DNA of 64,000 nucleotides from Mesorhizobium sp. RMAD-H1 (GCF_014191375.1 NZ_JACHWN010000001.1:682001-746000); one strand, 5' to 3'; shown: positions 17,009 to 26,867, counted from the first letter of the stretch. Made by a program: numbers and translations. Notes: generated by a model from the sequence alone, not told the origin.

Positions 17009-17773
17009 TCAACGCGTCATTGAGACCAGCGAGAACAGCGCGCCCTGCGGGTCCATGCAGCCGGCGATCCAGGAACCGCCGGGCACCTGCATCGGTTCCA
17101 GCACCACCTTGCCGTTCTTCTCCTTCACCCTGGCGAGCGCGGCATCGAGCCCGTCGACATTGAAATAGAACTGCCACATCGGCACCGGCACGTTCTCCGG
17201 CTTGGTCATCACCGCGCCGCACATTTTGCCGTCGATGGCGAAGATCTGGTAGATGCCCATCTCGCCCATATCCATGGCCTGGTCCTTCGTCCAGCCGAAC
17301 TGGCTGGAATAGAAGTCGAAGGCGCTCGGGCCGTCGCCGGCATAGAGCTCGTTCCAGCCGACCGTCCCCGGCGTGCCCTCGGGCAGCGGCGGCTGGCCTT
17401 CCATATTGGGCGTCATCAGCATGAACGTCGCGCCCTGCGGGTCGGTGACGACGGAGAAGCGGCCGACCTCGGGGATATCGGCCGGCTCGCGATAGACCTG
17501 TCCGCCCGCCTGCCGCACGCTTTGCGTCGCCGCGTCCACATCCTCGGCATGGATATAGGCGAGCCACATCGGCCGCGCGCCCATCGCCTTCGCCTCCTCG
17601 GGGATGGTCATCAGCCCGGCGACGCCGGTCTCCCCGGCCTTCACGATCACATAGGGCATCTCGCCCGGCCAGGGCTCGGCATTCCAGCCGATCACCTCCG
17701 TGTAGAACGCCTCCGCGCCGGCGAGGTCCGATGTCATCAGTTCGTACCAGATGAAGTGCGATTGCTTGGGCAT
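17009..17773 (-). CDS. two-domain VOC (glyoxalase/bleomycin-resistance fold) protein
   Basis: A 254-residue protein with two tandem vicinal-oxygen-chelate domains: FIWYELMTSDLAGAEAFYTE opens the first (residue 7 on) and GWNELYAGDGPSAFDFYSS the second (about residue 139 on). Two-domain proteins of this type resemble the CFP30/27-kDa antigen group found across actinobacteria and proteobacteria; their substrates are unknown. It starts at ATG 17773, divergent from the DUF922 gene. It is part of the accessory block between mccB and mccA. Confidence 0.85.
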   Translation of the reverse strand: MPKQSHFIWYELMTSDLAGAEAFYTEVIGWNAEPWPGEMPYVIVKAGETGVAGLMTIPEEAKAMGARPMWLAYIHAEDVDAATQSVRQAGGQVYREPADIPEVGRFSVVTDPQGATFMLMTPNMEGQPPLPEGTPGTVGWNELYAGDGPSAFDFYSSQFGWTKDQAMDMGEMGIYQIFAIDGKMCGAVMTKPENVPVPMWQFYFNVDGLDAALARVKEKNGKVVLEPMQVPGGSWIAGCMDPQGALFSLVSMTR

Positions 17774-17990
17774 TTCGCGTTTCCCTTATGCTTGGGTTGA
17801 TCGGTGTTGCATGCGCAATCGTTATGGTCCGGCAATGTTACACTGAGAATGCATCCAACTCATCTCTCCTGACAATCCGGGCAGAAGCCCTCCTGACAGG
17901 GCAACTGACAAAAGACTGGCAGGAAACCGGCGGGTTGAACGGGCGGATCATTTCCACTAGCGTCGCCGCGCAAAAAAGGGATGGCGGCGG

Positions 17991-18584
17991 ATGAAACGGG
18001 TCTCATGGATTTTGGGCGTGGTGCTGGCAGCTGCTTCCGCGCCGCCGGCAGGGGCGCAATGGAAGCCCAATGAGAAGATCGAGGCTTACGCCATCTCCGG
18101 CAGGACGGGCATCGAGCTCTATGAATCGATCGGCGAGAACGGCCCGAAGGTGAGCCTCGGCCGCACCATCGCCTACACCACCTTCGATCTGAAATGGTCG
18201 CGCAGATATGTGCCGGAGAACGGCGGATGCCGGCTCGCCTCGGCCCGCCCGCATCTGACCATCATCTACAAGCTGCCGAAACCCTCGAGCCCGCTGCCCG
18301 CCGCGACGCAGAAGCTCTGGGACAAATTCATCGCCGGCATCACGGCGCATGAGCGCGTGCATGGCGAGATGATCCTCGACATGGTGAAGAAGATCGAGGC
18401 CGTCTCCATCGGCCTTACCGTCGCCGACGACCCCAAATGCCGGAAGATAAGGCAGGAACTCACCACCCGCCTCGCCGCCCTCTCGGAGGAACAGCGCCGC
18501 AAGAGCCGTGAATTCGACAGGGTGGAGATGAGCGACGGCGGCAATGTGCATCAGCTGATACTGGCGCTGGTGAATGGGGAATAA
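17991..18584 (+). CDS. secreted DUF922 putative zinc protease
   Basis: A 197-residue protein with a signal peptide (MKRVSWILGVVLAAASAPPAGA, cut near residue 22) and a DUF922 domain. HERVHG at about residues 119-124 fits the HExxH zinc-protease motif that defines these predicted secreted proteases. Conserved cysteines (GGCRLAS, DDPKC) could pair in the periplasm. Start ATG 17991; the upstream stretch 17774-17990 shows no convincing gene. It is followed 68 bp later by a second small exported protein on the same strand. Confidence 0.82.
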   Translation: MKRVSWILGVVLAAASAPPAGAQWKPNEKIEAYAISGRTGIELYESIGENGPKVSLGRTIAYTTFDLKWSRRYVPENGGCRLASARPHLTIIYKLPKPSSPLPAATQKLWDKFIAGITAHERVHGEMILDMVKKIEAVSIGLTVADDPKCRKIRQELTTRLAALSEEQRRKSREFDRVEMSDGGNVHQLILALVNGE

Positions 18585-18652
18585 AGCTATTGTTCATGAT
18601 ATGTTCTTCGTATAGCTTGCCTTAAGCGGCTGTATATTGGGGGACAGGGCCG

Positions 18653-19138
18653 ATGGCCAATCTGATCAAGACCGCCCTTGCCATGCTCGCAGGCCTGGCG
18701 GCGGGAGGGGGCGCATATGCGGAGAAGCGCGCCGATCAATCCGATGATAATCTGATGGGATATCCCGCCGGGGAAGCCAGGCTCGCCGAGGCGACGCGCA
18801 AGGCGCGCGAGACCCTGCCGCGCTTCCTCCATCTCGCGAAATCCGGCTTGCACGGCGCCTATCTCCTCAAGATGCGCCTCGCCGGCGGCGGCGAGGTCGA
18901 GCATATCTGGATGGAGGTGACAGGCGTGCGAAACGGCATCTTCCAGGGCCGTCTCGCGAACGATCCGGTTACCCCGGGCTACAAGGCCGGCGACCCGGTG
19001 GAACTCGCCGCCGACGAGATCGAGGACTGGATGATCAGCACTGGCGAAGCCCGCTACGGCGGCTACACCATCCGCGCCATGCTGGGCGACATGCCCGCCG
19101 CGCAGGCGGAGGAACTGCGGCGGCAGTTCCTCGATTGA
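18653..19138 (+). CDS. DUF2314 (YegJ-like) protein with signal peptide
   Basis: A 161-residue protein. Residues 1-23 look like a signal peptide ending in GGGAYAE. The rest matches DUF2314: KARETLPRFL, EVEHIWMEVTG, FQGRLANDP and the closing IEDWMI. DUF2314 proteins occur in enteric YegJ and in cargo near effectors and toxins, but no function is established. ATG 18653 is chosen. It is the last GC-rich gene before the AT-rich AIPR segment. Confidence 0.82.
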   Translation: MANLIKTALAMLAGLAAGGGAYAEKRADQSDDNLMGYPAGEARLAEATRKARETLPRFLHLAKSGLHGAYLLKMRLAGGGEVEHIWMEVTGVRNGIFQGRLANDPVTPGYKAGDPVELAADEIEDWMISTGEARYGGYTIRAMLGDMPAAQAEELRRQFLD

Positions 19139-19279
19139 GGGGGCGGATTGGGGACGGGGGCCGCAGAAGAGGTAAATTGCGCGCGATTGGGGAAAACTTC
19201 CTGAGCCTCAACCGCTGTCGTGGCTTTCGGTGCGTACGAATGCTAAAGCGTAGCTCTTGGGAAACGGGGTGGTGAGAAG

Positions 19280-21032
19280 ATGAATCCTGTAGTTAAGGCA
19301 CAGCTGAAAGCATTTGAAAAAGCTAATCCAAATGTGAATCTTCAAGAGAATGATTTGTTCGAGGTGTTCTCCATATTCTCCATCCAGAACGGAATATTGA
19401 CTGACAATATTGACCCATTTTCCGCTCATTTGGGCGGCGACGAATTTGGCTTAGATGGAATTGCTATCCTGGTCCAGGGTGAGCTGTGCACGAATTCCGA
19501 CGACATAAATAGCATCCTGGGCAACGGAAAGAACCATTCCGTTGAATTTAATATATTTCAGTCCAAAACCAGCGAAAAACTGGACTACGGAGAGATGTCC
19601 AAATTTTTTGATGGGAGCTTATGCATTTTTTGACGGAAGTTTTTTAGATCCTTCAGAAAAGCTTACGGATTTGATGGCAGCAAAGGATTCAGTTTATGAA
19701 GCAGCCCTCAAAAGAAATCCAACTCTTCGTCTTTTCTACGTTACAACTGGTTCGGGTGAAATTAGCAAGCAACTAAAGCAATTAATAGATACAAACAAAA
19801 CAAGATTCAGTGACCTGAACATATTTGGAGATATAGAGATAGATATACTTGGTTCAAAGGAGCTCCAGGCAGGCTATCGGTCCGCAACGAATTCCATTTC
19901 TGAAAAGATTGACATAATCAAGCCGATTACTCTCCCAGATCATCCCTCTGTCGAGCAAGCATTTTTGGGGCTTGTCTCAGCGGAAGAACTAGTTCAACTC
20001 GCGACAATCGTCTCGGCAGACGGTGAAGGGAGAAAAATCAATAGGGCGGTATTCTTTGACAATATCAGAGATTTTGACCCAGAGTCGTCTATAAATAAAG
20101 GTATTCTTCAAGAGCTTCGTGATGGCAGTCAGCAATCCTTTGTCTTTAAGAATAATGGGGTGACTGTTGTTGCAAAAGAGATAAATCGAAGGGGGGATAC
20201 TTTTGAGCTTGACGATTACCAAATCGTAAATGGTTGCCAAACAAGCAACATTCTGTTTCTGGCTGAGAGCGCTGCTGAAGGTGTTTATGTTCCTTTTCGA
20301 TTAATTGGCAGCAAGGACACTAATTTCGTTGCCAGCATTATCGTCGGAACCAACAAGCAAAATGAGGTAAAAGACGATCAATTCTGGGCACTTAAGCCAT
20401 TTATGAAGGATTTAGAAGAGTATTGCCGTGAGCAGACGGGAGACTATAGATTATTTCTTGAGAGGCGAGAAAACCAATACAGAAACGAAACCGTTGAGCG
20501 AACCCGTATTTGTCGTCCAAGTGATCTCGTAAAGTCAATCGCGGCGATGTTTCTCTTTCGCCCCCACAGGTCAGCGCGTGACTATAGGGGGATTAGGCGA
20601 GAGTTTTCTAGCAAGATATTTCAGGAATCCCACTCTGTTATTCCTTATCATGTTGCCGCTTTTGCAGCGTACCGAACAGATTTTGTAATTAGAAACAAAC
20701 GAGTGCCTAGTACATGGGGGATATATAAATATTACGTTCTTTCATCCATAGGAAGAAAGGTAACGCATGGTAGGGATATATTTGAGATTAAGAAGTCTTT
20801 TCAGGAAAAAATGTGCTCTGATATACTTTCTGTATTTTCCGATGAGCAGTCTATGCTCGATCACTATGGAAAAGTCGCCGAAATCCTTGACAAAATGATC
20901 GCAGAGGGTGGGGTCTCGACGAGGGAGAAGATAAGAGATTTTCTCAGAACAGAATCCGTCTCCACTCTGTTCCATCAGGAATTTGACCAAGTCATGAATG
21001 AGACCATGGCTCCAGCTAATGGCTTGTTGTGA
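19280..21032 (+). pseudogene. AIPR-family abortive-infection phage resistance gene, frameshifted
   Basis: Two overlapping frames together give a protein of about 584 residues. The first (19280-19633) runs from MNPVVKAQLKAFEK to KLDYGEMSKFFDG, then reaches a stop. The second carries on, one frame over, with AYAFFDGSFLDPSEKL to the end at 21032. The junction lies at 19611-19617, where one extra G in GATGGGAGCT would explain the shift. The AIPR hallmarks are in the second part: FVFKNNGVTVVAKE and YQIVNGCQTSNILF. AIPR proteins are linked to abortive infection against phage. The gene is clearly AT-rich next to its GC-rich neighbours, a sign of transfer. It may be dead, programmed to shift, or carry a sequencing error. 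Confidence 0.85.
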
Positions 21033-21078
21033 AGCGCTGAGCTGATGCGAACAAATAGCATGGAGGAAGTAAGAGGAC

Positions 21079-21609
21079 TCAGTTTTCATCCTCCTGTCTC
21101 TCCATCTCCCCCTCATACGCCCTCATCGTCTCCTCATCAAACCCCACAAAAATAACCCTCTCCGGCAGTTCATTCCCCTCCAGAAACGCCGCCACCGTCT
21201 GCACCGCAATCCGTGCCGCTTCATCCTTGGGATAGCCATAGATGCCGGTGGAGATGGCGGGGAAGGCGATGGAGCGGCAGTGGTGGTCGCGGGCGAGTTC
21301 CAGTGCGCGGGCGTAGCAGGAGGCGAGCAGTTCCCCTTCGCCCTTTCCGCCGCCCTGCCAGACCGGGCCGACGGCGTGGATGACAAAGCGGGCGGGGAGG
21401 CGGTAGGCCTTGGTGATCTTCGCGTCGCCCGTCTCGCAGCCGCCGAGCCTGCGGCATTCCTTGAGAAGCTCCGGTCCGGCGGCGCGGTGGATCGCGCCGT
21501 CCACGCCCCCGCCGCCGAGCAGCGAGCGGTTGGCCGCATTGACGATGGCGTCGGCTTCGACCCTGGTGATGTCCCCTGTCACGGCGCTCATGCGGGTTTT
21601 GACGGACAT
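21079..21609 (-). CDS. macrodomain protein (ADP-ribose-binding/hydrolase, YmdB-like)
   Basis: A 176-residue single macrodomain. [18 protein letters not shown] and [17 protein letters not shown] hold the conserved Asn and Asp of the MacroD/YmdB class; [10 protein letters not shown] is the second ADP-ribose loop. Such enzymes remove ADP-ribose from proteins or deacetylate O-acetyl-ADP-ribose, and some counter ADP-ribosylating toxins. ATG 21609 begins [10 protein letters not shown]. It converges with the AIPR gene, 46 bp between stops, inside the accessory block. Confidence 0.9.
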   Translation of the reverse strand: MSVKTRMSAVTGDITRVEADAIVNAANRSLLGGGGVDGAIHRAAGPELLKECRRLGGCETGDAKITKAYRLPARFVIHAVGPVWQGGGKGEGELLASCYARALELARDHHCRSIAFPAISTGIYGYPKDEAARIAVQTVAAFLEGNELPERVIFVGFDEETMRAYEGEMERQEDEN

Positions 21610-21699
21610 GGTGTTCTCCGGTGCGATTTGCTTCCGCTGGCTTCTGCATGCTGGAGCGGTAGAATATCTCATATTCCCCTCTGCCGATGCTCGAGGAAG

Positions 21700-22149
21700 C
21701 TATGGCATCCGGGGCAAATCGATGCCGTAGGCCTTTATCGGCTCTATGAGATCATTTGGATTGAGACTTTTGATATCGAAAAACTCCATGAGGAGGTTAT
21801 CAGCGCTCACGCGGACATCGACAGCAGCCAGCCGGGCGGTTCCATCGTCGAATTCCTCGATAAGCAGCCTCCCCAGCACTGGCACCGCGGCATCCGGCTT
21901 CCATTTGATCGCCTTGCCCGCCGCATAGAGACGCATATGCGGCAGGGGGTGGGTGAGCAATTCCTCGAAGGCGCGCCGGCCTTCCTCTCCCCTGTCGGTG
22001 AGAGCGTTGAGGACGGCATGAACCTTGTCCGAGTATCGGTTGGCCCTTGGAACATCATCCGCAAGCAGAGCCGCGCGGCGAAGATCGGTATATTTCTCAA
22101 GCAGCATCATCAGCTCCGCGGCGGGCAGATCAGAACGAATTCGGGTCAT
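21700..22149 (-). CDS. DUF2019-like protein, probable immunity partner
   Basis: A 149-residue, mostly helical protein resembling the DUF2019 (HEAT-like) group; HPLPHMRLYAAGKAIKW is its most typical segment. Start ATG 22149 is chosen because AAGGAG lies seven bases upstream, inside the end of the preceding gene, and the two genes overlap by 20 nt, so they are translationally coupled. The tight 3' coupling to a protein with a nuclease-type WHH motif is the usual arrangement of toxin then immunity gene. The immunity role is inference. Confidence 0.7.
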   Translation of the reverse strand: MTRIRSDLPAAELMMLLEKYTDLRRAALLADDVPRANRYSDKVHAVLNALTDRGEEGRRAFEELLTHPLPHMRLYAAGKAIKWKPDAAVPVLGRLLIEEFDDGTARLAAVDVRVSADNLLMEFFDIKSLNPNDLIEPIKAYGIDLPRMP

Positions 22150-22840
22150 AGCCAAGCTCCTTGAAGCAACGCAGGATAAGTCTTATCCCGTGGTTGTACT
22201 GCTTATCAAACGGCAGCTTCTCGACCCAAAAACGCATCACCGTATTGTCGACCATAGGGTCCTTCTCACTCATTATACGGCTTACGCATCGATGCACATC
22301 CGTCGGCAGATTGATGATGTTATCAGTGCTGTGGATCTGTTCGGGTGGGAAGATACCTTTTTCCGCAAGCCTTTTCTCCACGATGTGGTGCCATTCCCGG
22401 TTGCGTCCCGCTGGGCCTAAATACCTCCGCAGCTCTCTTTCGTTGCGAAACCGGAGGGACTGGTGCCCAGGTCGCCGGGCAGTTTCTGGGCCGATGCGAC
22501 CGGTTTCTTCATCAAAGAGATCATCATTGGCGGGAAGATCGATGGAATCGTCCCAAAATTTCGGCGTTCTGCGCAGGTAAGGAGAAACACGGTTTGCCAC
22601 ACGCGCCAGGATTTCCATCGCGCGTTGTCCGACTTGGAAAAGTTGAGGAAGACCGTTGGAACATGGAACCCACTCTCCCCCAATGCCGCCGGGGCTATCT
22701 GCCGGCGCGCGTGGCTGGAGAAACCAGTCTGGATTGTATTTGACTGCGTTTCGCAGCCGCAGGCAGGAAAACAGCAGGCGGCTTGCTGCCAGACTGTTCT
22801 CGATCCTGCGGAGTTCGATATTTCCGGCTGAATCTTCCAT
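22130..22840 (-). CDS. putative nuclease toxin with WHH/HNH-type motif
   Basis: A 236-residue protein from ATG 22840 (a GTG at 22855 is also possible). An N-terminal segment reads YNPDWFLQPRAPADS then GGIGGEW, close to the linker (QPRxPAGxxxGGQW) often seen just before toxin domains in polymorphic toxins and phage-encoded effectors. The C-terminal part has REWHHIVEK, IHSTDNIINLPTDVH and a final helix, a layout I associate with HNH/endonuclease VII-fold toxin domains (His-His pair, Asn, later His). There is no signal peptide or obvious secretion domain, so delivery is unclear. The overlapping DUF2019-like gene would be its immunity gene. Confidence 0.65.
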   Translation of the reverse strand: MEDSAGNIELRRIENSLAASRLLFSCLRLRNAVKYNPDWFLQPRAPADSPGGIGGEWVPCSNGLPQLFQVGQRAMEILARVANRVSPYLRRTPKFWDDSIDLPANDDLFDEETGRIGPETARRPGHQSLRFRNERELRRYLGPAGRNREWHHIVEKRLAEKGIFPPEQIHSTDNIINLPTDVHRCVSRIMSEKDPMVDNTVMRFWVEKLPFDKQYNHGIRLILRCFKELGYDPNSF

Positions 22841-22929
22841 CTTCCTTCCCGCCACGCTGGTTGCGCAGCGGGAAGTTTGAACGTGCCGGAAAGGGTGGGG
22901 ATAAGTTTAGGAAAACTTTCTTGAAGTGC

Positions 22930-24537
22930 TCACATCCTGAACACCCCGAACCGCGTCTCCGTCACCGGCGCGTTGAGCGCTGCGGAGAGGCTTAGGCCCA
23001 GCACATCCCGGGTCCTTGCCGGGTCGATGATGCCGTCGTCCCAGAGGCGGGCGGAGGAATAGAGGGGGTGGCCTTCGCGCTCGTATTTTTCGAGGATGGG
23101 GGCGCGGAATTCGGCTTCCTCGGCGGCGGACCATTGGCCGCCGCGCCGCTCGATGCCCTCGCGCTTCACCATGGCGAGCACGGTCGCCGCCTGTTCGCCG
23201 CCCATCACCGAGATGCGGGCGTTCGGCCACATCCAGAGGAAGCGCGGCGAGAAGGCGCGCCCGCACATGCCGTAATTGCCGGCGCCGAAGGAGCCGCCGA
23301 CGATCATCGTCACCTTCGGCACGCCCGCGGTCGCCACCGCCGTCACCAGCTTGGCGCCGTCCTTGGCGATGCCGCCCGCCTCATAGGCGCGGCCCACCAT
23401 GAAGCCGGTGATGTTCTGCAGGAAGACGAGCGGAATGCCGCGCTGGCAGCACAGTTCGATGAAATGCGCCCCCTTCAGCGCGCTTTCGGAGAAGAGCACG
23501 CCATTATTGGCGAGGATGCCGACCGGCATGCCGTGGAGATGGGCAAAGCCCGTCACCAGCGTCGTGCCGTAATTCTTCTTGAACTCGTCGAATTCCGAGC
23601 CGTCCACCACGCGCGCCAGCAGCTCGCGCACGTCATAGGGCCGCTTGAGATCGGTCGGCACGATGCCGTAGAGCTCTTCCGGCGCATAGAGCGGCGGAAT
23701 CGGTTTGCGAAGATCGAGCCCTATCCTTTTCTTCCGATTCAGGTTTTTCACGATCCGCCGGGCGAGAACAAGCGCATGCTCGTCATCGAGCGCATAATGG
23801 TCCGCCACGCCGGATTGCCGCGTGTGCAGTTCCGCGCCGCCCAGCTCCTCCGCCGTCACGTCCTCGCCTGTCGCCGCCTTGACCAGCGGCGGGCCGCCGA
23901 GGAAGATCGTCGCCTGGCCGCGCACCATGATCGTCTCGTCGGACATCGCCGGCACATAGGCGCCGCCCGCCGTGCAGGAGCCCATGACGACCGCGATCTG
24001 CGCGATGCCGGCGGCGCTCATATTGGCCTGGTTGTAGAAGATGCGGCCGAAATGGTCCCGGTCGGGGAAGACCTCGTCCTGGTTGGGCAGGTTGGCGCCG
24101 CCGCTATCGACCAGATAGATGCAGGGCAGGCGGTTCTCCAGCGCGATCTCCTGCGCGCGCAGGTGCTTCTTCACGGTGAGGGGATAATAGGTGCCGCCCT
24201 TCACCGTCGCATCATTGACGATGATCATCACCTCCCGGCCCTCGACGCGGCCGACCCCGGCGATGAGCCCGGCGGAGGCGATATTGCCGTCATACATGCC
24301 GAAGGCGGCGAACTGGCCGATCTCGAGAAAGGGCGAGCCGGGGTCGAGAAGCCGGGCAAGCCGCTCACGGGGCAGCAGCTTGCCGCGCGCCACATGGCGC
24401 TCGCGCGCCTCGTCCGGCCCGCCTTTCTCGATCTCCGCCGCCCTGGCGCGCATCTCCTCCACCAGCGCGCGCATCGCCGCCGCATTTGTGGCGAAGCTTT
24501 CGGAGGAGGGGGAAATCTGCGATTTGAGGATTGTCAT
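22930..24537 (-). CDS. mccB: methylcrotonyl-CoA carboxylase, carboxyltransferase subunit
   Basis: A 535-residue carboxyltransferase that moves CO2 from biotin to 3-methylcrotonyl-CoA in leucine breakdown. Crotonase-fold signatures of both halves are present: [20 protein letters not shown] and [11 protein letters not shown] in the N half, [14 protein letters not shown] and [13 protein letters not shown] in the C half. Length and ending ([10 protein letters not shown]) match MccB. ATG 24537 follows the ivd stop by eight bases, so the two form an operon. Its usual partner mccA is not next but 6.5 kb away. Confidence 0.95.
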   Translation of the reverse strand: MTILKSQISPSSESFATNAAAMRALVEEMRARAAEIEKGGPDEARERHVARGKLLPRERLARLLDPGSPFLEIGQFAAFGMYDGNIASAGLIAGVGRVEGREVMIIVNDATVKGGTYYPLTVKKHLRAQEIALENRLPCIYLVDSGGANLPNQDEVFPDRDHFGRIFYNQANMSAAGIAQIAVVMGSCTAGGAYVPAMSDETIMVRGQATIFLGGPPLVKAATGEDVTAEELGGAELHTRQSGVADHYALDDEHALVLARRIVKNLNRKKRIGLDLRKPIPPLYAPEELYGIVPTDLKRPYDVRELLARVVDGSEFDEFKKNYGTTLVTGFAHLHGMPVGILANNGVLFSESALKGAHFIELCCQRGIPLVFLQNITGFMVGRAYEAGGIAKDGAKLVTAVATAGVPKVTMIVGGSFGAGNYGMCGRAFSPRFLWMWPNARISVMGGEQAATVLAMVKREGIERRGGQWSAAEEAEFRAPILEKYEREGHPLYSSARLWDDGIIDPARTRDVLGLSLSAALNAPVTETRFGVFRM

Positions 24538-24545
24538 TGCGTACT

Positions 24546-25709
24546 CTATGCGCTTTCCGCGAAGATTTCGCGTCCGATCAGCATGCGCCGGATCTCGCTG
24601 GTGCCGGCGCCGATCTCGTAGAGCTTGGCGTCGCGCAAGAGGCGCCCCGTCGGATAATCATTGATATAGCCATTGCCGCCCAGCGCCTGGATCGCCTCCA
24701 GCGCGCACCAGGTCGCCTTTTCCGCGGCATAGAGGATGCAGCCCGCCGCGTCCTTGCGCGTCGTCTCGCCCCGGTCGCAGGCCGCCGCCACGGCGTAGAC
24801 ATAGGCGCGGCAGGCATTGGCGGTGGTATAGATGTCGGCGAGCTTGCCCTGCATCAGCTGGAACTCGCCTACCGCCTGGCCGAACTGCTTGCGCTCATGG
24901 ACGTAAGGAACCACGGCATCGAGGCAGGCGGCCATGATGCCGAGCGGCCCGCCCGCCAATACCACGCGTTCGTAATCGAGCCCTGACATCAGGATATTGA
25001 CCCCTTCGCCCTCCTGCCCGAGCACGTTTTCCGCCGGCACGTCGCAGCCCTCAAACACCAGCTCGCAGGTGTTGGAGCCGCGCATGCCGAGCTTGTCGAG
25101 CTTCTGCGCGGTGGAAAAGCCCTTCGTGCCCTTTTCGACGAGGAAGGCGGTGATGCCGCGCGGCCCCGCGTCCGGGTCGGTCTTGGCATAGACGACCAGC
25201 GTGTCGGCGTCAGGCCCGTTGGTGATCCACATCTTGTTGCCGGTCAGCACGTAACGGTCGCCTCGGCGCTCGGCGCGCAGCTTCATCGAGACGACGTCGG
25301 AGCCCGCGCCCGGCTCCGACATGGCGAGCGCGCCGACATGCGCGCCCGAGCAGAGATCAGGCAGATATTTCGCCTTTTGCGTCGCGTTGCCCCAGCGGTT
25401 GATCTGGTTGACGCAGAGATTGGAATGCGCGCCATAGGAAAGGCCGATGGAGGCCGAAGCGCGCGAGATCTCCTCCATCGCCACCACATGGGCGAGATAG
25501 GTAAGGCCCGAGCCGCCATAGGCTGGATCGGCGGTCATGCCGAGCAAACCCAATTCACCGAACTCCCGCCAGAGTTGCATGGGGAATTCGTTTGTCCGGT
25601 CTATCTCGGCGGCGAGCGGCGCGATCCGTTCGCGGGCGAAGCGCTGCACCTGGTCGCGCAGCGCCTCGATCTCCTCAGGCAGGCCGAATCTCAGGCCCGA
25701 TGCATACAT
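24546..25709 (-). CDS. ivd: isovaleryl-CoA dehydrogenase
   Basis: A 387-residue acyl-CoA dehydrogenase that oxidises isovaleryl-CoA to 3-methylcrotonyl-CoA, the substrate of the carboxylase encoded just downstream. Family signatures include [35 protein letters not shown] and the C-terminal [14 protein letters not shown] plus [17 protein letters not shown]. The catalytic glutamate of isovaleryl-CoA dehydrogenases sits in helix G rather than at the usual position; the [15 protein letters not shown] segment fits that subfamily. Electrons would pass to ETF and then to the ETF-QO of 5.9 kb. Start ATG 25709. Confidence 0.93.
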   Translation of the reverse strand: MYASGLRFGLPEEIEALRDQVQRFARERIAPLAAEIDRTNEFPMQLWREFGELGLLGMTADPAYGGSGLTYLAHVVAMEEISRASASIGLSYGAHSNLCVNQINRWGNATQKAKYLPDLCSGAHVGALAMSEPGAGSDVVSMKLRAERRGDRYVLTGNKMWITNGPDADTLVVYAKTDPDAGPRGITAFLVEKGTKGFSTAQKLDKLGMRGSNTCELVFEGCDVPAENVLGQEGEGVNILMSGLDYERVVLAGGPLGIMAACLDAVVPYVHERKQFGQAVGEFQLMQGKLADIYTTANACRAYVYAVAAACDRGETTRKDAAGCILYAAEKATWCALEAIQALGGNGYINDYPTGRLLRDAKLYEIGAGTSEIRRMLIGREIFAESA

Positions 25710-26043
25710 GCGTTTCCTCCCCGTTTATAAGCAGAAGCGAATGAGCAAATGGTTTCCTCCGTTTATCGCCCTTCCGTGGGCCAGGCATGCTCCAGGTGGA
25801 CCCCGCATCATGCCGCCACGGCTTCCGCCGATGCTGCTCCTGCACCGCCGCCGCACAATGGAACGAAGCCGCCTCTCGTTCAAGTCCCGGCGGCGGAACG
25901 TGCAATTGTGCTAATACAGTGAAAATGCGCTGTAACGGCGATTCTATATTTGTGAAGTGAAATTTTACCTTGTGTGCACGCAATAATTGACAGAAAAACG
26001 GGCGAAGTGCACTGTCGCTGCACCTCGACAAGGAGATAACGAG
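25710..26043. other. divergent promoter region between ivd and the three-repeat protein gene
   Basis: This 334-bp stretch has no supported gene. The half next to 26044 is relatively AT-rich (25915-25990) and is the probable promoter of the exported protein; AAGGAGATAACGAG immediately before 26044 is a strong ribosome binding site. I saw no clear operator for the leucine-degradation genes. Confidence 0.5.
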
Positions 26044-26709
26044 ATGCTTATTCGATCCATCGCAAGTCTGGCCGGTGCTGCCGTCATTGTTGGTGCGGCC
26101 GCCCTGACCGTTTCATCGCCGGCCAACGCGCTGACGATGAAAGAATGCAGTGTGAAATACAAGGCCGCCAAGGATGCGGGGACGCTGGGGGGCATGAAGT
26201 GGAATGATTTCCGCAAGGCCGAATGCGGATCGGATGATGACGCCGCCGCCGCTGGTGCCGCCGCTCCGGCCGCTCCGGCTGCAGCACCTGCCTCGCCTGC
26301 CACCAACGCTGCAGCCCCGGCTGCCGCAGCCGCTTCCGGCAAGGGATTGAGCATGTTGGAGTGTGGCGCGAAATACGAAGTGGCGAAAGCGGCCGGCTCG
26401 CTCAATGGCATGACCTGGAATGGCTTCCGCAAGGCCGAATGCGGCCCAGGCGCCGATCCGGTTGCCTTGAGCACCGATGGCACCACGGAACCACCTGCAC
26501 CGACGACCACGGCACCGCAGGGCGTGGTTTTCCCGACCGCCGTTTCCCCGCAATATTCGAACCAGACGCCGGGCAAGGCACGTATGCACACCTGCCTCGA
26601 CCAGTATCATGCCCTCAAGAACAACAATGCGCTTGGCGGCCTGAAGTGGATCCAGAAGGGCGGCGGCTATTACAGCCTTTGCAACGCAAAGCTGAAGGGC
26701 ACGTCGTAA
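26044..26709 (+). CDS. exported protein with three Cys-containing repeats (PsiF-like)
   Basis: A 221-residue protein: signal peptide (residues 1-29, ending SSPANA), then three related modules. Modules 1 and 2 (about 32-61 and 104-133) share MxxCxxKYxxAKxAGxLxGM and FRKAECG; module 3 (about 181-213) is more divergent with HTCLDQYHALKNNNALGGLKW and a later Cys. Ala/Pro-rich linkers (66-98, 147-160) join them. Each module has two cysteines, so one disulfide each is likely. It resembles PsiF-type small periplasmic repeats known in Rhizobiales; function unknown. Strong RBS upstream and a good terminator downstream suggest a well-expressed single-gene unit. Confidence 0.8.
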   Translation: MLIRSIASLAGAAVIVGAAALTVSSPANALTMKECSVKYKAAKDAGTLGGMKWNDFRKAECGSDDDAAAAGAAAPAAPAAAPASPATNAAAPAAAAASGKGLSMLECGAKYEVAKAAGSLNGMTWNGFRKAECGPGADPVALSTDGTTEPPAPTTTAPQGVVFPTAVSPQYSNQTPGKARMHTCLDQYHALKNNNALGGLKWIQKGGGYYSLCNAKLKGTS

Positions 26710-26761
26710 GACGTCGGGATATTCCGGCGGCGTGCCTCAGAGGGCGCCGGCTACAGGAGAG

Positions 26762-26790
26762 AAAACGGGGCGCCAGCGCCCCGTTTTTCT
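26762..26790 (+). terminator. rho-independent terminator
   Basis: AACGGGGCGC / GCGCCCCGTT are perfect 10-nt arms around CA, followed by a run of five T counting the last arm bases. It lies 52 bp after the stop of the three-repeat exported protein. Confidence 0.9.
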
Positions 26791-26867
26791 TGTGCGCGGG
26801 AGTGTCCCGCTTTCAGCCGCCATAAAATGATAAATTGCCACCGGTCGGCTGCGGCACTGTTGAGAAA

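Noticed and set aside
17788-17994. 68-codon frame before the DUF922 gene
   Set aside because: It ends in an ATGA overlap with 17991, but the protein has no family, helix or codon pattern to support it, and the region must hold divergent promoters.
23068-24621. 517-codon forward frame opposite mccB
   Set aside because: Shadow of mccB, which has complete carboxyltransferase motifs.
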